DNA from: Enterococcus lemanii
GTDB taxonomy: Bacteria > Bacillota > Bacilli > Lactobacillales > Enterococcaceae
DNA: 42,297 nucleotides
NCBI RefSeq assembly: GCF_016909125.1
Contig: NZ_JAFBFD010000029.1
Coordinates: forward strand, 1 to 42,297
Direction: 5' to 3'
Position 1 is the stretch's first letter, and each line of letters opens with the position of its first letter. The notes beneath the pieces are model-generated. The model did not search any database and was not told where the DNA came from. It saw nothing but the letters and a program-made list of their open reading frames with translations. Of the stretch, positions 1-8,402 are shown piece by piece. Position numbers and translations under genes: made by a program.

Positions 1-23
1 CTTTAAAAAGCCAAAATTAAATA

Positions 24-52
24 ACAAAAAAAGAAGAACCTGAGTCCTTCTT
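24..52 (-). terminator. Intrinsic terminator after telA
   Basis: Read on the minus strand, an AAGAA...TTCTT hairpin is followed at once by a run of T. It lies about 80 bases past the telA stop. The remaining bases 53-133 hold nothing I recognise. Confidence 0.55.
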
Positions 53-133
53 AATTATACGGATATTGCTAAACAACACTATTTGACAAAGAGCCGTAAT
101 GATTTGTTGGGAGGTTGTTTGTGTAAAGGGTGT

Positions 134-1315
134 TTACTGCGTTAAATCTAGTAATTTTTGTTTTAAATCATCTTCCATGTGGCTAAGCTCAATTTCAGCA
201 GCGTGGCGTTTTTCTTTTCCTTCTTGCTGAATTCGCAATGTTTCTTGAATCGTTTCGATTAAGTCGTTTTGCGTTTTTTGTAAAGTTTCCACGTCGACAA
301 TGCCTCGTTCATTTTCGCGAGCTGTTTCAATTGCTGAAACTTTTAGCAATTCTGAATTTTTCTTTAAGAGTTCATTGGTTGTTTCTGCTACTTGGCGTTG
401 CGCAGTGACGGCATCTTTTTGACGAAGAAGGGTTAACGCAATGGCCACTTGGTTTTTCCAGAGTGGAATGGCCGTGTGAATCGATGCTTGGATTTTTTCT
501 GCTAAAGCTTGGTTAGTATTTTGAATTAAGCGAATTTGTGGTGCTTGTTGAATTGTGATCTGCCTAGTTAGTCTTAGATCATGAGTTCGTTTTTCTAACC
601 GGTCTAAAAATTGTGAATAGTCATTGACGATTTGGGCATCCATTTGATCGCCTGTTTCTTCCGCTTTTTTCATCGCAGTGGGAATAATTTCGGTTTCTAG
701 TTCTTCAATTTTTAATTCACCAGCCGCAATATAAATATTAAGGGCATCGAAGTAATCTTTATTTTTTTGATAAAGATTTTCTAGCATTTGGTTGTCTTTT
801 AACAAACCTTCTTTTTCTTTATCTAATTTCACCGCTACTTTGTCAATTTGGGCACCAATTTTTTGATATTTAGCAGTCACTTCAAAAATCGATTGCTTCA
901 CTTTTCCAAACATGCGTTTAAAAACATTGCCTTCGCCTGCTCGTAAATCATCAGGATTGGCCTCTTGTAAACGATACATTAGTTCGGTAAGTGAATCACC
1001 AATCGGACCAATATCCGCAGCTTGCACGTGGGTTAGCATGGATTCTGAAAACTCACTTAATTTTGTTTGAGCGGCTGATCCATAGGTAATGACGGATTGT
1101 TGATCAGTTGCGTCAATTTTTGTCGCTAATTCTTGTGCTTGTTGTTGGCGCTCGGCGGAGAGTTTGTCGACTAGACGAGGAGCGCGTTGATGATTTTGTA
1201 AGTCGTTGATTTCATTTTGTTGTGTCACGGTTAATGATTCAGCTGTCGCAAACGGGTTGCTCAATAAGTCTTCGAGTTCGTGATCGACATTTTTTTGTGG
1301 CTTTAATTCGGTCAT
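134..1315 (-). CDS. telA: TelA-family toxic anion resistance protein
   Basis: A 393-residue soluble, strongly helical protein of the TelA/KlaA family. The family is named from plasmid tellurite resistance; its chromosomal role in Firmicutes is mostly linked to envelope stress and resistance to cell-wall agents, and the biochemical activity is not settled. No signal peptide or membrane segment is visible. Most of the chain is predicted long helices with heptad-like spacing, ending in a Lys/Glu/Leu-rich helix. Length fits the family. The ATG at 1315 has an AGGAGGA ribosome site about 7 bases upstream. It lies just downstream of xpaC, the usual partner of telA in this order. A terminator stands between the two, so telA probably depends on read-through from xpaC. 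Family call is firm, function is not. Confidence 0.88.
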   Translation of the reverse strand: MTELKPQKNVDHELEDLLSNPFATAESLTVTQQNEINDLQNHQRAPRLVDKLSAERQQQAQELATKIDATDQQSVITYGSAAQTKLSEFSESMLTHVQAADIGPIGDSLTELMYRLQEANPDDLRAGEGNVFKRMFGKVKQSIFEVTAKYQKIGAQIDKVAVKLDKEKEGLLKDNQMLENLYQKNKDYFDALNIYIAAGELKIEELETEIIPTAMKKAEETGDQMDAQIVNDYSQFLDRLEKRTHDLRLTRQITIQQAPQIRLIQNTNQALAEKIQASIHTAIPLWKNQVAIALTLLRQKDAVTAQRQVAETTNELLKKNSELLKVSAIETARENERGIVDVETLQKTQNDLIETIQETLRIQQEGKEKRHAAEIELSHMEDDLKQKLLDLTQ

Positions 1316-1349
1316 TTTATTTCCTCCTGAGGGTCAGTGTTTTTGAAAA

Positions 1350-1376
1350 AAAGAGCTGGAATGCCCCAGCTCTTTA
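1350..1376 (-). terminator. Terminator between xpaC and telA
   Basis: On the minus strand a perfect AAAGAGCTGG / CCAGCTCTTT stem is followed by seven T. It sits between the xpaC stop and the telA ribosome site and leaves about 20 bases before that site, too few for a separate promoter. It probably lowers telA expression relative to xpaC. Confidence 0.8.
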
Positions 1377-1380
1377 CTAC

Positions 1381-2055
1381 TCATTCATGGCTTTTTGCCT
1401 GGTTATAGTTATTATCTCTTTTTAAGCTTTGTTTGGCAATCGATAACTCTACGTCAAGATCGACTAAATCGTCTGAAACAAAATTTTGATAATCGGAAGT
1501 AATTAATGCTGCTAATTGATCAATAATTTGCACGCTTTCTTCCATTTTTTCGTAAGTTTCACGACTCTTGACTTCATGTTGATTAATCTCGATGTATTTA
1601 TTCGTCAAATCAACCATATTTGGTAAATGAGTGTACAAAAAATGACTAGCATCGTGTAAGCGAATAGGTTCTTTGACTAACTCTTTAAATAAAGCTTTTG
1701 CGGCTTTCAATGTGTCATGACGCAAATCAATCGCTTTAAGTTTCGCGTTATCTTGAATATTTTTTTGCAAACGGTCAATTTGTTGCTTAGTTTGGAATAA
1801 AGTCTCGCGGAAAACTTCGATTTCTCTGGCGGTCATTCCACTAGCTAAATAGGCTGCTTCGCGTTTTTTTGATAAAGCGGGTATTTCTTGTGAATGAGCC
1901 GCTTTTTTTCTTGAACGAAAAGCAAAAAGTAAGAATAAAGCACCGCTAAAGAAAAGAAAGAGATTAAATGGATTTCCTGAATCGGCCGCAATACCAAAGA
2001 TGACGGTTAGAACCATCAACCCCAAAATTAACCCCAAAATTTTTTTAAAATTCAT
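1381..2055 (-). CDS. xpaC: XpaC-like membrane-anchored protein (BCIP hydrolysis family)
   Basis: A 224-residue protein of the XpaC family, named after 5-bromo-4-chloroindolyl phosphate hydrolysis in Bacillus; real substrate unknown. The amino end has two hydrophobic segments (about residues 5-22 and 29-46) split by a short Asp/Ser/Gly/Asn turn, so it is a hairpin membrane anchor. From about residue 60 on it is a charged, helical, probably coiled-coil cytoplasmic domain. The ATG at 2055 is preceded by AGGAGGT. The minus-strand sequence TGCTAAAAT at 2116-2124 could be an extended -10 element. The xpaC-telA pair is conserved in Bacillales and Lactobacillales, which suggests a shared membrane-linked job. 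Family identification is good; an enzymatic role is doubtful. Confidence 0.82.
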   Translation of the reverse strand: MNFKKILGLILGLMVLTVIFGIAADSGNPFNLFLFFSGALFLLFAFRSRKKAAHSQEIPALSKKREAAYLASGMTAREIEVFRETLFQTKQQIDRLQKNIQDNAKLKAIDLRHDTLKAAKALFKELVKEPIRLHDASHFLYTHLPNMVDLTNKYIEINQHEVKSRETYEKMEESVQIIDQLAALITSDYQNFVSDDLVDLDVELSIAKQSLKRDNNYNQAKSHE

Positions 2056-2244
2056 TTCGTGTACCTCCTAGTGCCACTTGTTTGATTCATTTTCTTTGTT
2101 ACCTCTACAATAGTTATTTTAGCACGTTCTAATTAAGAAAAGTATACGACTTGCGATGGATTTTAATAATTTAGGAATTTTATAAACATTTTTGTGTTAA
2201 ACTAAGTTATAAAATGTGAGAATGCTAAAAGGTGGAGAAACGTC

Positions 2245-2814
2245 ATGCTTGAATATGAAGCGTTTGAAGAAAAAACAATCAATCGACAAGAGATTTTTAA
2301 AGGAAAAATTATCGAAGTAGCGCTTGATGAAGTTGCTTTGCCCATGGGCGGCACTAGCTACCGAGAATTGGTTTTTCATCCAGGAGGGGTGGGGGTGCTA
2401 GCCATTACACCTGAAAACAAAATCGTTCTCGTCAAACAATTTCGTAAGCCATTAGAACGCGTTATTTTAGAAATTCCTGCTGGTAAAATTGAAACGCATG
2501 AAGGGCGCTCACCAATGGAAACAGGCGCGCGTGAACTAGAAGAAGAGACCGGTTATCAAGCGGAGACACTAGAGCATTTGACGTCGATGTATTTGTCTCC
2601 GGGTTTTGCCAATGAATTACTGCATCTTTATCATGCAAAAAACTTAAAAAAAGTAGAAAATCCATTGGCGCAAGACGACGATGAAGTATTAGAAGTATAT
2701 GAACTCACTCTCTCAGAAGCAAAAGAAAAAATACAAACACAAGAAATTTGTGATGCCAAAACAATTTACGCAATTTTATATTGGGAAACACTATTTTTAA
2801 GGGAAAGGAATTAA
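2245..2814 (+). CDS. nudF: ADP-ribose pyrophosphatase, Nudix family
   Basis: A 189-residue Nudix hydrolase of the ADP-ribose pyrophosphatase group, which splits ADP-ribose to AMP and ribose 5-phosphate and so clears a reactive by-product of NAD turnover. The Nudix helix is visible around residues 77-100: a Gly-Lys-Ile-Glu start, a Glu six residues later, then RELEEETG. The spacer before RE is two residues longer than the textbook pattern. The preceding FRKPLERVILEIPAGK segment is typical of the ADP-ribose group. The ribosome site is GGTGGAG before the ATG at 2245. The stop is one base from the next start, so the following gene is translationally coupled, and mtnN follows, as in related genomes. 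Confidence 0.9.
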   Translation: MLEYEAFEEKTINRQEIFKGKIIEVALDEVALPMGGTSYRELVFHPGGVGVLAITPENKIVLVKQFRKPLERVILEIPAGKIETHEGRSPMETGARELEEETGYQAETLEHLTSMYLSPGFANELLHLYHAKNLKKVENPLAQDDDEVLEVYELTLSEAKEKIQTQEICDAKTIYAILYWETLFLRERN

Positions 2815-2815
2815 T

Positions 2816-3100
2816 ATGAGTCAAGAACCACTAATTACGCGTTCAGAGTTACGAAAAAGAAAAGAAGAACGACAAAAAGAACAAACGCAAATTGAAAAAA
2901 CAGCCAAAAAAGAATACGAAAGAAAAGAAAAAGAAATCGATAATTTTTATCGTAAGCAAACAAAAAAACAGCCACCACTTCAAAAAACAAGGACGGAAGA
3001 AAAAGCGAAATCCCAACGAATTAGTAACACATTAACGAAATGGATTGTGATCGTTTTTTGTTTATTGGTCGCGGTGTTATTGATGGTCTTTTTTTGGTAA
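2816..3100 (+). CDS. Small membrane protein with charged amino-terminal region
   Basis: A 94-residue protein I can only describe. Residues 1-68 are very rich in Lys, Glu, Arg and Gln and look like a continuous charged helix. Residues 72-93 form one hydrophobic segment ending Phe-Phe-Trp, giving a tail-anchored protein with most of the chain in the cytoplasm. The ATG lies one base after the nudF stop and uses the AAGGAA inside the end of nudF as ribosome site, so it is coupled to nudF. A gene of this kind between nudF and mtnN occurs in related cocci as a hypothetical protein. Function unknown. Confidence 0.78.
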   Translation: MSQEPLITRSELRKRKEERQKEQTQIEKTAKKEYERKEKEIDNFYRKQTKKQPPLQKTRTEEKAKSQRISNTLTKWIVIVFCLLVAVLLMVFFW

Positions 3101-3154
3101 AACATTTCATACTTAATGTAAATAATCATAGAAAAAGCGATGAGGAGAATCAGC

Positions 3155-3850
3155 ATGAAAATTGGCGTTATCGGAGCCATGTCACAAGAAGTTGAGACAT
3201 TAAAAAATCATTTAATTAATCAAACCAGCTGGGAAAAAGCGGGGGCCCGTTTTTATCAAGGAACGATTGGGGCACATGAGGTGATTGTCGTTCAATCAGG
3301 TATCGGAAAAGTATTAGCTTCAATTACAACGAGTCTGTTAATTCAGCAATACGAAGTGGCATTAGTCATTAATACTGGCTCAGCGGGTGGCATTGGTCAA
3401 GGCTTAAGCGTGGGTGACGTGGTCATTGCCAACCAATTGGCGTATCATGATGTCGATGCCACGGTCTTTGGTTATTTATACGGACAAGTTCCAGGTGGCA
3501 TGCCTCTTTATTACGAAGCAGAACCAAAATTTGCTGCATTAATGAAACAAGCCGCGCATGAAACGGCTCATCAAGTCAAAGAAGGTTTGATTGTGACAGG
3601 GGATAGTTTTATTGCCGATCAAAAGAGAATTGTTGAAATTTTAACCCATTTTCCAACCGCACTGGCTTGTGAAATGGAAGGGGCGGCCATCGCTCAAACG
3701 GCGCATCAATTTGACGTGCCTTGTTTAGTTGTGCGAGCGATGAGTGATACGGCGGACCATCAGGCGAATGTATCGTTTGATGAGTTTATTGAACTTGCTG
3801 GCAAACGTAGCGCCGAAATGGTGTTACATTTTTTAGCCTTATGTGAATAG
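3155..3850 (+). CDS. mtnN: 5'-methylthioadenosine/S-adenosylhomocysteine nucleosidase
   Basis: A 231-residue MtnN/Pfs enzyme that removes adenine from methylthioadenosine and S-adenosylhomocysteine. It recycles methyl-cycle by-products and supplies the precursor of autoinducer-2. Family marks are the IGVIGAM start, the INTGSAGG segment, the purine-binding CEMEGAAIAQ segment and the late MSDTAD segment with the catalytic Asp. I chose ATG 3155 rather than the in-frame ATG at 3140: GAGGAG at 3142-3147 is ideally spaced for it and would lie inside the longer version, and homologues start at MKIG. It follows the nudF pair after about 55 bases and is followed by an isochorismatase-fold gene 12 bases later. 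Confidence 0.95.
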   Translation: MKIGVIGAMSQEVETLKNHLINQTSWEKAGARFYQGTIGAHEVIVVQSGIGKVLASITTSLLIQQYEVALVINTGSAGGIGQGLSVGDVVIANQLAYHDVDATVFGYLYGQVPGGMPLYYEAEPKFAALMKQAAHETAHQVKEGLIVTGDSFIADQKRIVEILTHFPTALACEMEGAAIAQTAHQFDVPCLVVRAMSDTADHQANVSFDEFIELAGKRSAEMVLHFLALCE

Positions 3851-3862
3851 GAGGAGTTTTTT

Positions 3863-4408
3863 GTGAAAGCTTTACTATCAATTGATTATACTTATGATTT
3901 TGTTGCAACAGATGGTGCTTTAACAACGGGGGCTGCGGGTCAAGCCATTGAGGAAAAGCTAGTTGGTATTACGAAAGAATTTATTGAACAAGGTGATTAT
4001 GTCGTGTTTGCCATTGATGGACATGACGCAACCGACCAATTTCACCCAGAAAATAAATTGTTTCCGCCACATAATCTAATTGGCGCAAAAGGGCGCGATT
4101 TGTACGGCTCATTGGCACCACTTTATGAACAAAACAACGCCTTAACCAATGTCTACTGGATTGACAAACGTCATTATTCTGCTTTTAGTGGCACTGATTT
4201 GGATATTCGCCTAAGAGAACGCCAAATTAAAGAAGTTTATTTAACGGGCGTTTGCACAGATATTTGTGTATTGCATACAGCCGTTGATGCGTATAATTTA
4301 GGTTATCAAGTTTTTATTGTGAAAGATGCCGTCGCAAGTTTTGATCCGATTGGACATGAATGGGCGCTGAAACATTTTGCTGGGACACTAGGTGCAACGA
4401 TTGTATAG
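3863..4408 (+). CDS. Isochorismatase-fold cysteine hydrolase, nicotinamidase-like
   Basis: A 181-residue cysteine hydrolase of the isochorismatase/nicotinamidase superfamily. The catalytic triad is visible: Asp in the first strand (SIDYTYDF), Lys in the IDKRHYSAF segment, and Cys in GVCTDICVLHTA. A metal-binding pattern is suggested by IDGHDATDQFHPE. This arrangement fits nicotinamidase (PncA: nicotinamide to nicotinate, NAD salvage), and the neighbouring ADP-ribose hydrolase gives weak support, but other amidases in the family look alike. It starts at GTG 3863 after GAGGAG. The stop is 11 bases before the next start, so it is probably in an operon with mtnN and the C39-like gene. Confidence 0.85.
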   Translation: MKALLSIDYTYDFVATDGALTTGAAGQAIEEKLVGITKEFIEQGDYVVFAIDGHDATDQFHPENKLFPPHNLIGAKGRDLYGSLAPLYEQNNALTNVYWIDKRHYSAFSGTDLDIRLRERQIKEVYLTGVCTDICVLHTAVDAYNLGYQVFIVKDAVASFDPIGHEWALKHFAGTLGATIV

Positions 4409-4419
4409 GAAGTGAATCG

Positions 4420-4959
4420 ATGGAAAAAGATGTGTGGCATGGCTTGCCAGAAGAACGATTTCAATTGTATCAAAATTGGCGGACACCAAGCGGGTATTTG
4501 TGTGGGACGTATGCTGCGAGTGTGTTATTAGCTTATTACCAAGATTATCTAGATTCAGCTGTTATTCCACGCTATATTCGCCAAAAGTCGTCTGGTGATG
4601 GCGAGACGCTCGCTAATTTCTTGCGTTTATTTGTTCAACGTCATGGCTTGCCGACGATTGCTTGGCAAGTGGCCCATGGCATTTCGTGTTTTTTTAACCA
4701 CCACGGTTATCCAGTTCAAGCACGGGCAACGATGATTGGTGGTTGGCAGCGCAGTGTGAAGCGCATTGATCAAGGCAAACCTTTGATTATTGGCTTAAAT
4801 CAGCTACTTGGTAGTACATACGGCAATCATTGGGTAGTGGCTTACGCCTACATGGAAACCAGTCAAGGTGAACGTTATTTAAAAATTCACGACAATTGGG
4901 GAAATTATCGTGCAGTGATTCCAGCGAAATGGGTCAATGCAACGGTGTCTTTACCTTGA
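4420..4959 (+). CDS. C39-like papain-fold protein
   Basis: A 179-residue protein resembling the C39-like peptidase group. Catalytic candidates in papain order are Cys in SGYLCGTYAASVLL (about residue 28), His in GNHWVVAYAY (about residue 142) and Asp/Asn in KIHDNWGNY (about residue 163). There is no signal peptide, ABC domain or membrane segment, so this is a free-standing cytoplasmic protein and not a bacteriocin exporter domain. I use ATG 4420: it follows GGAAGTG, whereas an upstream in-frame ATG at 4360 would run inside the previous gene without a ribosome site. It follows that gene by 11 bases. Substrate unknown. Confidence 0.72.
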   Translation: MEKDVWHGLPEERFQLYQNWRTPSGYLCGTYAASVLLAYYQDYLDSAVIPRYIRQKSSGDGETLANFLRLFVQRHGLPTIAWQVAHGISCFFNHHGYPVQARATMIGGWQRSVKRIDQGKPLIIGLNQLLGSTYGNHWVVAYAYMETSQGERYLKIHDNWGNYRAVIPAKWVNATVSLP

Positions 4960-4985
4960 AAAGCACCCTTGATTAATGATAGAAT
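4956..4985 (+). promoter_or_regulatory. Candidate promoter for prs2
   Basis: TTGAAA at 4956-4961 and TAGAAT at 4980-4985 are 18 bases apart, about 40 bases before the prs2 start. The -35 overlaps the end of the previous gene. Confidence 0.45.
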
Positions 4986-5026
4986 GAAGAAGAAATTCGC
5001 ACAAAAAAGATTATTTGGAGGGACCT

Positions 5027-5995
5027 ATGCGCTATACAGATCAGGAGAAACCAGTAAAATTTTTTAGTTTAAATGGTAATTTACCATTAGCTGAGAAAAT
5101 TGCCAGTGCTTTTGGTAAAGAGTTAGGAAAATGCGTCGTAAAAACTTTTGCTGACGGAGAGATTTCAATTAATATTGAAGAAAGTGTTCGTGGTGTCCAT
5201 ACTTATATTATTCAAGCGACAAATGAACCAGTCAATGATTCTTACATGGAATTATTAATTATGATTGATGCGATGAAACGAGCAAGTGCGAAGACAGTGA
5301 ATGTGGTTTTACCTTATTATGCTTATTCCCGTCAAGATCGAACAGCTAAACCACACGAACCAATTAGTGCCAAACTAATTGCCAATATGTTAGTGGAAGC
5401 TGGTGCGACTCGTGTTTTGACCCTAGATCTACACACCGTACAAGTCCAAGGTTTCTTTGATATTCCGGTAGATAATTTATTTACGATGCCTTTATTTGCC
5501 CGGTATTATCGTGATAAAGGTATGCAAGGCGATGAGTATGTGGTTGTTTCACCTAAAAATAGTGGTGTCCAACGTTCACGAAGCTTAGCCGAATATTTAA
5601 ATACAACCCTTGCGATTGTTGATCAAGAAGAAACACTTGAAGAAGGTTACGTCATTGGTGATGTCGTTGGTAAAAAGTGTATTATGGTCGATGACATGTT
5701 AAATACTGGTACAACTTTTGCCAATGCTGCTCAATTATTAAAAGAAGCGGGTGCGACAGAAGTTTATGCCTGTGCCTCACATGCCTTACTTTCCCCACCA
5801 GCGAAAGAAACATTAGAAGCCGCTCCGATTGCCAATATTTGTGTGACGGATTCTTGCTTAACCGATGAAGCTCGCCATCCAAGTAATTTGACGTATATAA
5901 GTTGTGGCGCATTGATGGGTGAAGCAATCAAACGGATTCACGAAAATACACCGATGAGCCCGTTATTTCATCTAGAAGAAAAAGAATTTAATTAA
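5027..5995 (+). CDS. prs: Ribose-phosphate pyrophosphokinase, second (Prs2-type) paralogue
   Basis: A 322-residue PRPP synthase: ribose 5-phosphate + ATP to PRPP + AMP, feeding purine, pyrimidine, NAD, His and Trp synthesis. The ATP-site segment [13 protein letters not shown] and the two-domain length are normal. Three catalytic or regulatory segments differ from the classical enzyme: the flexible loop reads [11 protein letters not shown] instead of the usual PDxGG type, the metal/ATP residue after FFDIPVD is Asn not His, and the PRPP loop is [10 protein letters not shown] instead of VDDMIDTAGT. These are the features I remember for the Prs2 paralogue of streptococci and enterococci, so a classical prs should exist elsewhere. 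ATG 5027 follows GGAGGGA; a TTG at 5015 in frame lies inside that site. Activity of this paralogue is uncertain. Confidence 0.92.
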   Translation: MRYTDQEKPVKFFSLNGNLPLAEKIASAFGKELGKCVVKTFADGEISINIEESVRGVHTYIIQATNEPVNDSYMELLIMIDAMKRASAKTVNVVLPYYAYSRQDRTAKPHEPISAKLIANMLVEAGATRVLTLDLHTVQVQGFFDIPVDNLFTMPLFARYYRDKGMQGDEYVVVSPKNSGVQRSRSLAEYLNTTLAIVDQEETLEEGYVIGDVVGKKCIMVDDMLNTGTTFANAAQLLKEAGATEVYACASHALLSPPAKETLEAAPIANICVTDSCLTDEARHPSNLTYISCGALMGEAIKRIHENTPMSPLFHLEEKEFN

Positions 5996-6009
5996 ATGTT
6001 ACTGAAACT

Positions 6010-6050
6010 GCCGTTGACCCTTTCGAGCTAAAAGAGTCAACGGTATTTGT
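6010..6050 (+). terminator. Hairpin after prs2
   Basis: CCGTTGAC...GTCAACGG is a strong stem with a CTTT/AAAG extension, but it is followed only by TATTTGTG rather than a clean T run. It could act as a weak terminator or a processing or stabilising hairpin between prs2 and the cysteine desulfurase gene. Confidence 0.45.
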
Positions 6051-6069
6051 GTTTGAAAGGAGTTAAAAA

Positions 6070-7209
6070 ATGGCCTATTTTGACCATGCTGCGACTACCC
6101 CAATGGCAGAAGCAGTGATTGAAACAATGACAAAAACGATGCATGAAAGCTTTGGTAATCCCTCAAGTATTCACCAATACGGTCGCAAAGCACACGAACG
6201 CTTAGAAGCAACGCGACAACAAATTGCCACCGACATCGCTGTAAAACCCAATGAAATCATTTTTACAAGTGGTGGAACAGAAGGCGACAACTACGCCATT
6301 ATGGGCACAGCTTATGCACGTCAAAACGAAGGCAAACACCTGATTACGACCCAAGTTGAGCACCCAGCCGTCCTTGCTGCGATGCGTTATTTAGAAACGC
6401 AAGACTTTGAAGTGACCTATTTACCGGTCAATCAACACGGTCAATTAGAAGTGACGACCTTAAAAGCGGCATTAAGACCAGACACGATTTTAGTTTCAAT
6501 TATGTATGCCAATAACGAAACCGGTATGCTTTTTCCAATCAAAGAAATTGGCGAAATTTTAAAAGACCATCCAGCAACGTTCCATACCGATGCGGTACAA
6601 GTTTATGGAAAAATTCCTTTACAGCCAAAAGCATGCAATATTGATTTATTAAGTATTTCTGCGCATAAAATTAATGGACCAAAAGGGGTCGGCTTTTTAT
6701 ATCAAAAAGAAGGCACCAAGTTGCAACCACTACTTTTAGGCGGTGAACAAGAGGAAAAACGGCGAGCCGGCACAGAGAACTTGACCGGAATCGTTGGGAT
6801 GAGTCAAGCAATTGCTCGCCTCACACCAGAAAAACAACAAGAAAATTGGGAAGTCTATCAGCAGTTTAATACGTATATTTTAGAACGCTTGACCAAAGAA
6901 GGCATCGCTTTTTCTGTGAATGGTCAAGCAGACGAAAAATTACCGCATATTTTAAACCTAGCTTTTACCGGAGTGGCGAGTCATTTACTCCTCGTTCATT
7001 TAGATTTACAAGGATTTGCAGTTTCAACGGGAGCCGCTTGTAGTGCGGGCGATGTTTCGCCGTCGCACGTCTTGCAAGCGATGCACGGTCAAAACGCCCC
7101 AATCTTAAAAGAATCGATTCGTATTAGTTTTGGTTATGGCAATACGCTTGAAGAAGTCGCAGCTTTTGTTGATGCGCTCATTGCCGCGGTTATACGCTTA
7201 AAAAAATAG
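6070..7209 (+). CDS. Cysteine desulfurase (NifS/IscS class V aminotransferase)
   Basis: A 379-residue PLP enzyme that takes sulfur from cysteine as a protein persulfide and passes it on, here probably to MnmA for tRNA thiolation. The start YFDHAATTP, the cofactor Lys200 in ISAHKINGPKG, and the persulfide-forming Cys324 in STGAACSAG are all present, with the short active-site loop of the NifS/IscS class. Length is normal. ATG 6070 follows GAAAGGAG. It sits after prs2 and before a DUF1831 gene, an order conserved in Lactobacillales. In many relatives mnmA is close by; here a regulator/transporter block of about 5.3 kb lies in between. Confidence 0.93.
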   Translation: MAYFDHAATTPMAEAVIETMTKTMHESFGNPSSIHQYGRKAHERLEATRQQIATDIAVKPNEIIFTSGGTEGDNYAIMGTAYARQNEGKHLITTQVEHPAVLAAMRYLETQDFEVTYLPVNQHGQLEVTTLKAALRPDTILVSIMYANNETGMLFPIKEIGEILKDHPATFHTDAVQVYGKIPLQPKACNIDLLSISAHKINGPKGVGFLYQKEGTKLQPLLLGGEQEEKRRAGTENLTGIVGMSQAIARLTPEKQQENWEVYQQFNTYILERLTKEGIAFSVNGQADEKLPHILNLAFTGVASHLLLVHLDLQGFAVSTGAACSAGDVSPSHVLQAMHGQNAPILKESIRISFGYGNTLEEVAAFVDALIAAVIRLKK

Positions 7210-7269
7210 ACTAGCCAAAAGAAATGAAAACCCCTATAATTAAATTAAGAAACTAAACGAGGTGGGAAA

Positions 7270-7614
7270 ATGGCATTTCAACAAACAGCAACGGTTTTAG
7301 GTGCAGCAAGAACATACCGCTTGTCGCCTGAAGCAAAACGGTACACATTACGTGATAATGGCTTTTTAGAAACAAATGGTGGGAACTTCCAAATTATTCG
7401 ACCTTTGGAAGCAACCCCTCAAAGTAAAGAAGGCTTTAAATTAAAAATCACCGTCGATAAAGAGATTAAAACCTTAAAAATGTCGATTACAACGGCGAAC
7501 GGCCTAAAAGCGGTGAATATTTTTAAAGGCCAACAACACGAAATGTTACAAGAAAAGTTTTATTTCCTAATGGATGGCTTTATTAGTCGTGGGTTATTTG
7601 AAGAAGTGAAATAA
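7270..7614 (+). CDS. DUF1831-family protein
   Basis: A 114-residue protein with no membrane segments or signal peptide, matching the small DUF1831 family that travels with cysteine desulfurase in streptococci, lactobacilli and enterococci. Recognisable parts are the opening AxTVxGxxxTYRLSPEAKRYTLRDNGF and a later basic KIT-VDKEIKTLKMS strand. It starts at ATG 7270 after GAGGTGGG and is closed by its own terminator. Known only by association: perhaps a helper in sulfur transfer. Function not established. Confidence 0.85.
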   Translation: MAFQQTATVLGAARTYRLSPEAKRYTLRDNGFLETNGGNFQIIRPLEATPQSKEGFKLKITVDKEIKTLKMSITTANGLKAVNIFKGQQHEMLQEKFYFLMDGFISRGLFEEVK

Positions 7615-7618
7615 GCGA

Positions 7619-7663
7619 AAAACTTGAAGCGAGATCGAATAATTTCTTGTTTCAAGTTTTTTT
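7619..7663 (+). terminator. Terminator after DUF1831 gene
   Basis: AAAACTTGAA pairs with TTCAAGTTTT and is followed by more T. It separates the cysteine-desulfurase unit from the two-component genes. Confidence 0.82.
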
Positions 7664-7689
7664 GTCGAAATTAAAGAGAGGATAGAAAA

Positions 7690-8385
7690 ATGGTTTATAA
7701 AATCGGTATTTGCGATGATCAAGTAGTTGAACAAAGGTACCTTCAATCACTTGTCGAAAAGTGGGCGAAAAGTGAAAACCATCAGGTGGAAATTGAAGTA
7801 TATGCTTCGGCTGAGTCATTTTTGTTTAGAGAAGAAACGTTGACACTGGACTTACTTTTGCTTGATATTGAAATGGGTGCAATGGATGGCGTATCTTTAG
7901 CAAAGCATCTTCGTCAAGCGCAACAAGAATTACCCATTATCTTTATTTCGGGCTATAGTGATTACTTAGCCGATGGGTATGACGTGTCTGCCTTACACTA
8001 TTTGTTAAAACCAGTCAATCCTGAAAAATTATTTGAAGTGTTGAATCGGGGAATTAAACAAGTTGCACTGGAAGAACAAGTGTTACTCTTTGAGTCTTCG
8101 GGTACGACTCATTCCGTTCGAATTAAAAATATTCGTTATATTGAAGTTCAAAGTAATTACGTAACGGTCCATGCAAATGAAAGTATCCGAATGAAAAGAC
8201 CATTAAAAGAAATTGAAGAACTACTGGATGCCTCTTTTTTCCGGATTCAACGTTCTTACATCGTTCAATTAAATTGGATTAAAAAAATTACTCGCAAGGA
8301 AGTCATTTTAAATGATGAAACGAAACTTCCCTTAGCTCGCGGAAAATATGAAGCGTTAAATCAACAAATGATCCGTTATTTGTAG
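7690..8385 (+). CDS. LytTR (AgrA-type) response regulator
   Basis: A 231-residue response regulator. Residues 1-120 form the receiver domain, with acidic pair Asp9/Asp10, phospho-acceptor Asp59 in LLLLDIEMG, and the conserved Lys in YLLKPVNP. Residues about 130-231 form a LytTR DNA-binding domain (KNIRYIEVQSNYVTVH, then IQRSYIVQLNWIKKI). This type binds paired direct repeats and commonly controls peptide-signalling, bacteriocin or virulence genes. ATG 7690 follows GAGAGGA. The kinase gene follows after 17 bases. The likely targets are the two exporter genes downstream, but I could not find a convincing pair of LytTR repeats in the short spacer before them. Confidence 0.93.
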   Translation: MVYKIGICDDQVVEQRYLQSLVEKWAKSENHQVEIEVYASAESFLFREETLTLDLLLLDIEMGAMDGVSLAKHLRQAQQELPIIFISGYSDYLADGYDVSALHYLLKPVNPEKLFEVLNRGIKQVALEEQVLLFESSGTTHSVRIKNIRYIEVQSNYVTVHANESIRMKRPLKEIEELLDASFFRIQRSYIVQLNWIKKITRKEVILNDETKLPLARGKYEALNQQMIRYL

Positions 8386-8402
8386 AAAGGATGAGGTGAA
8401 AA

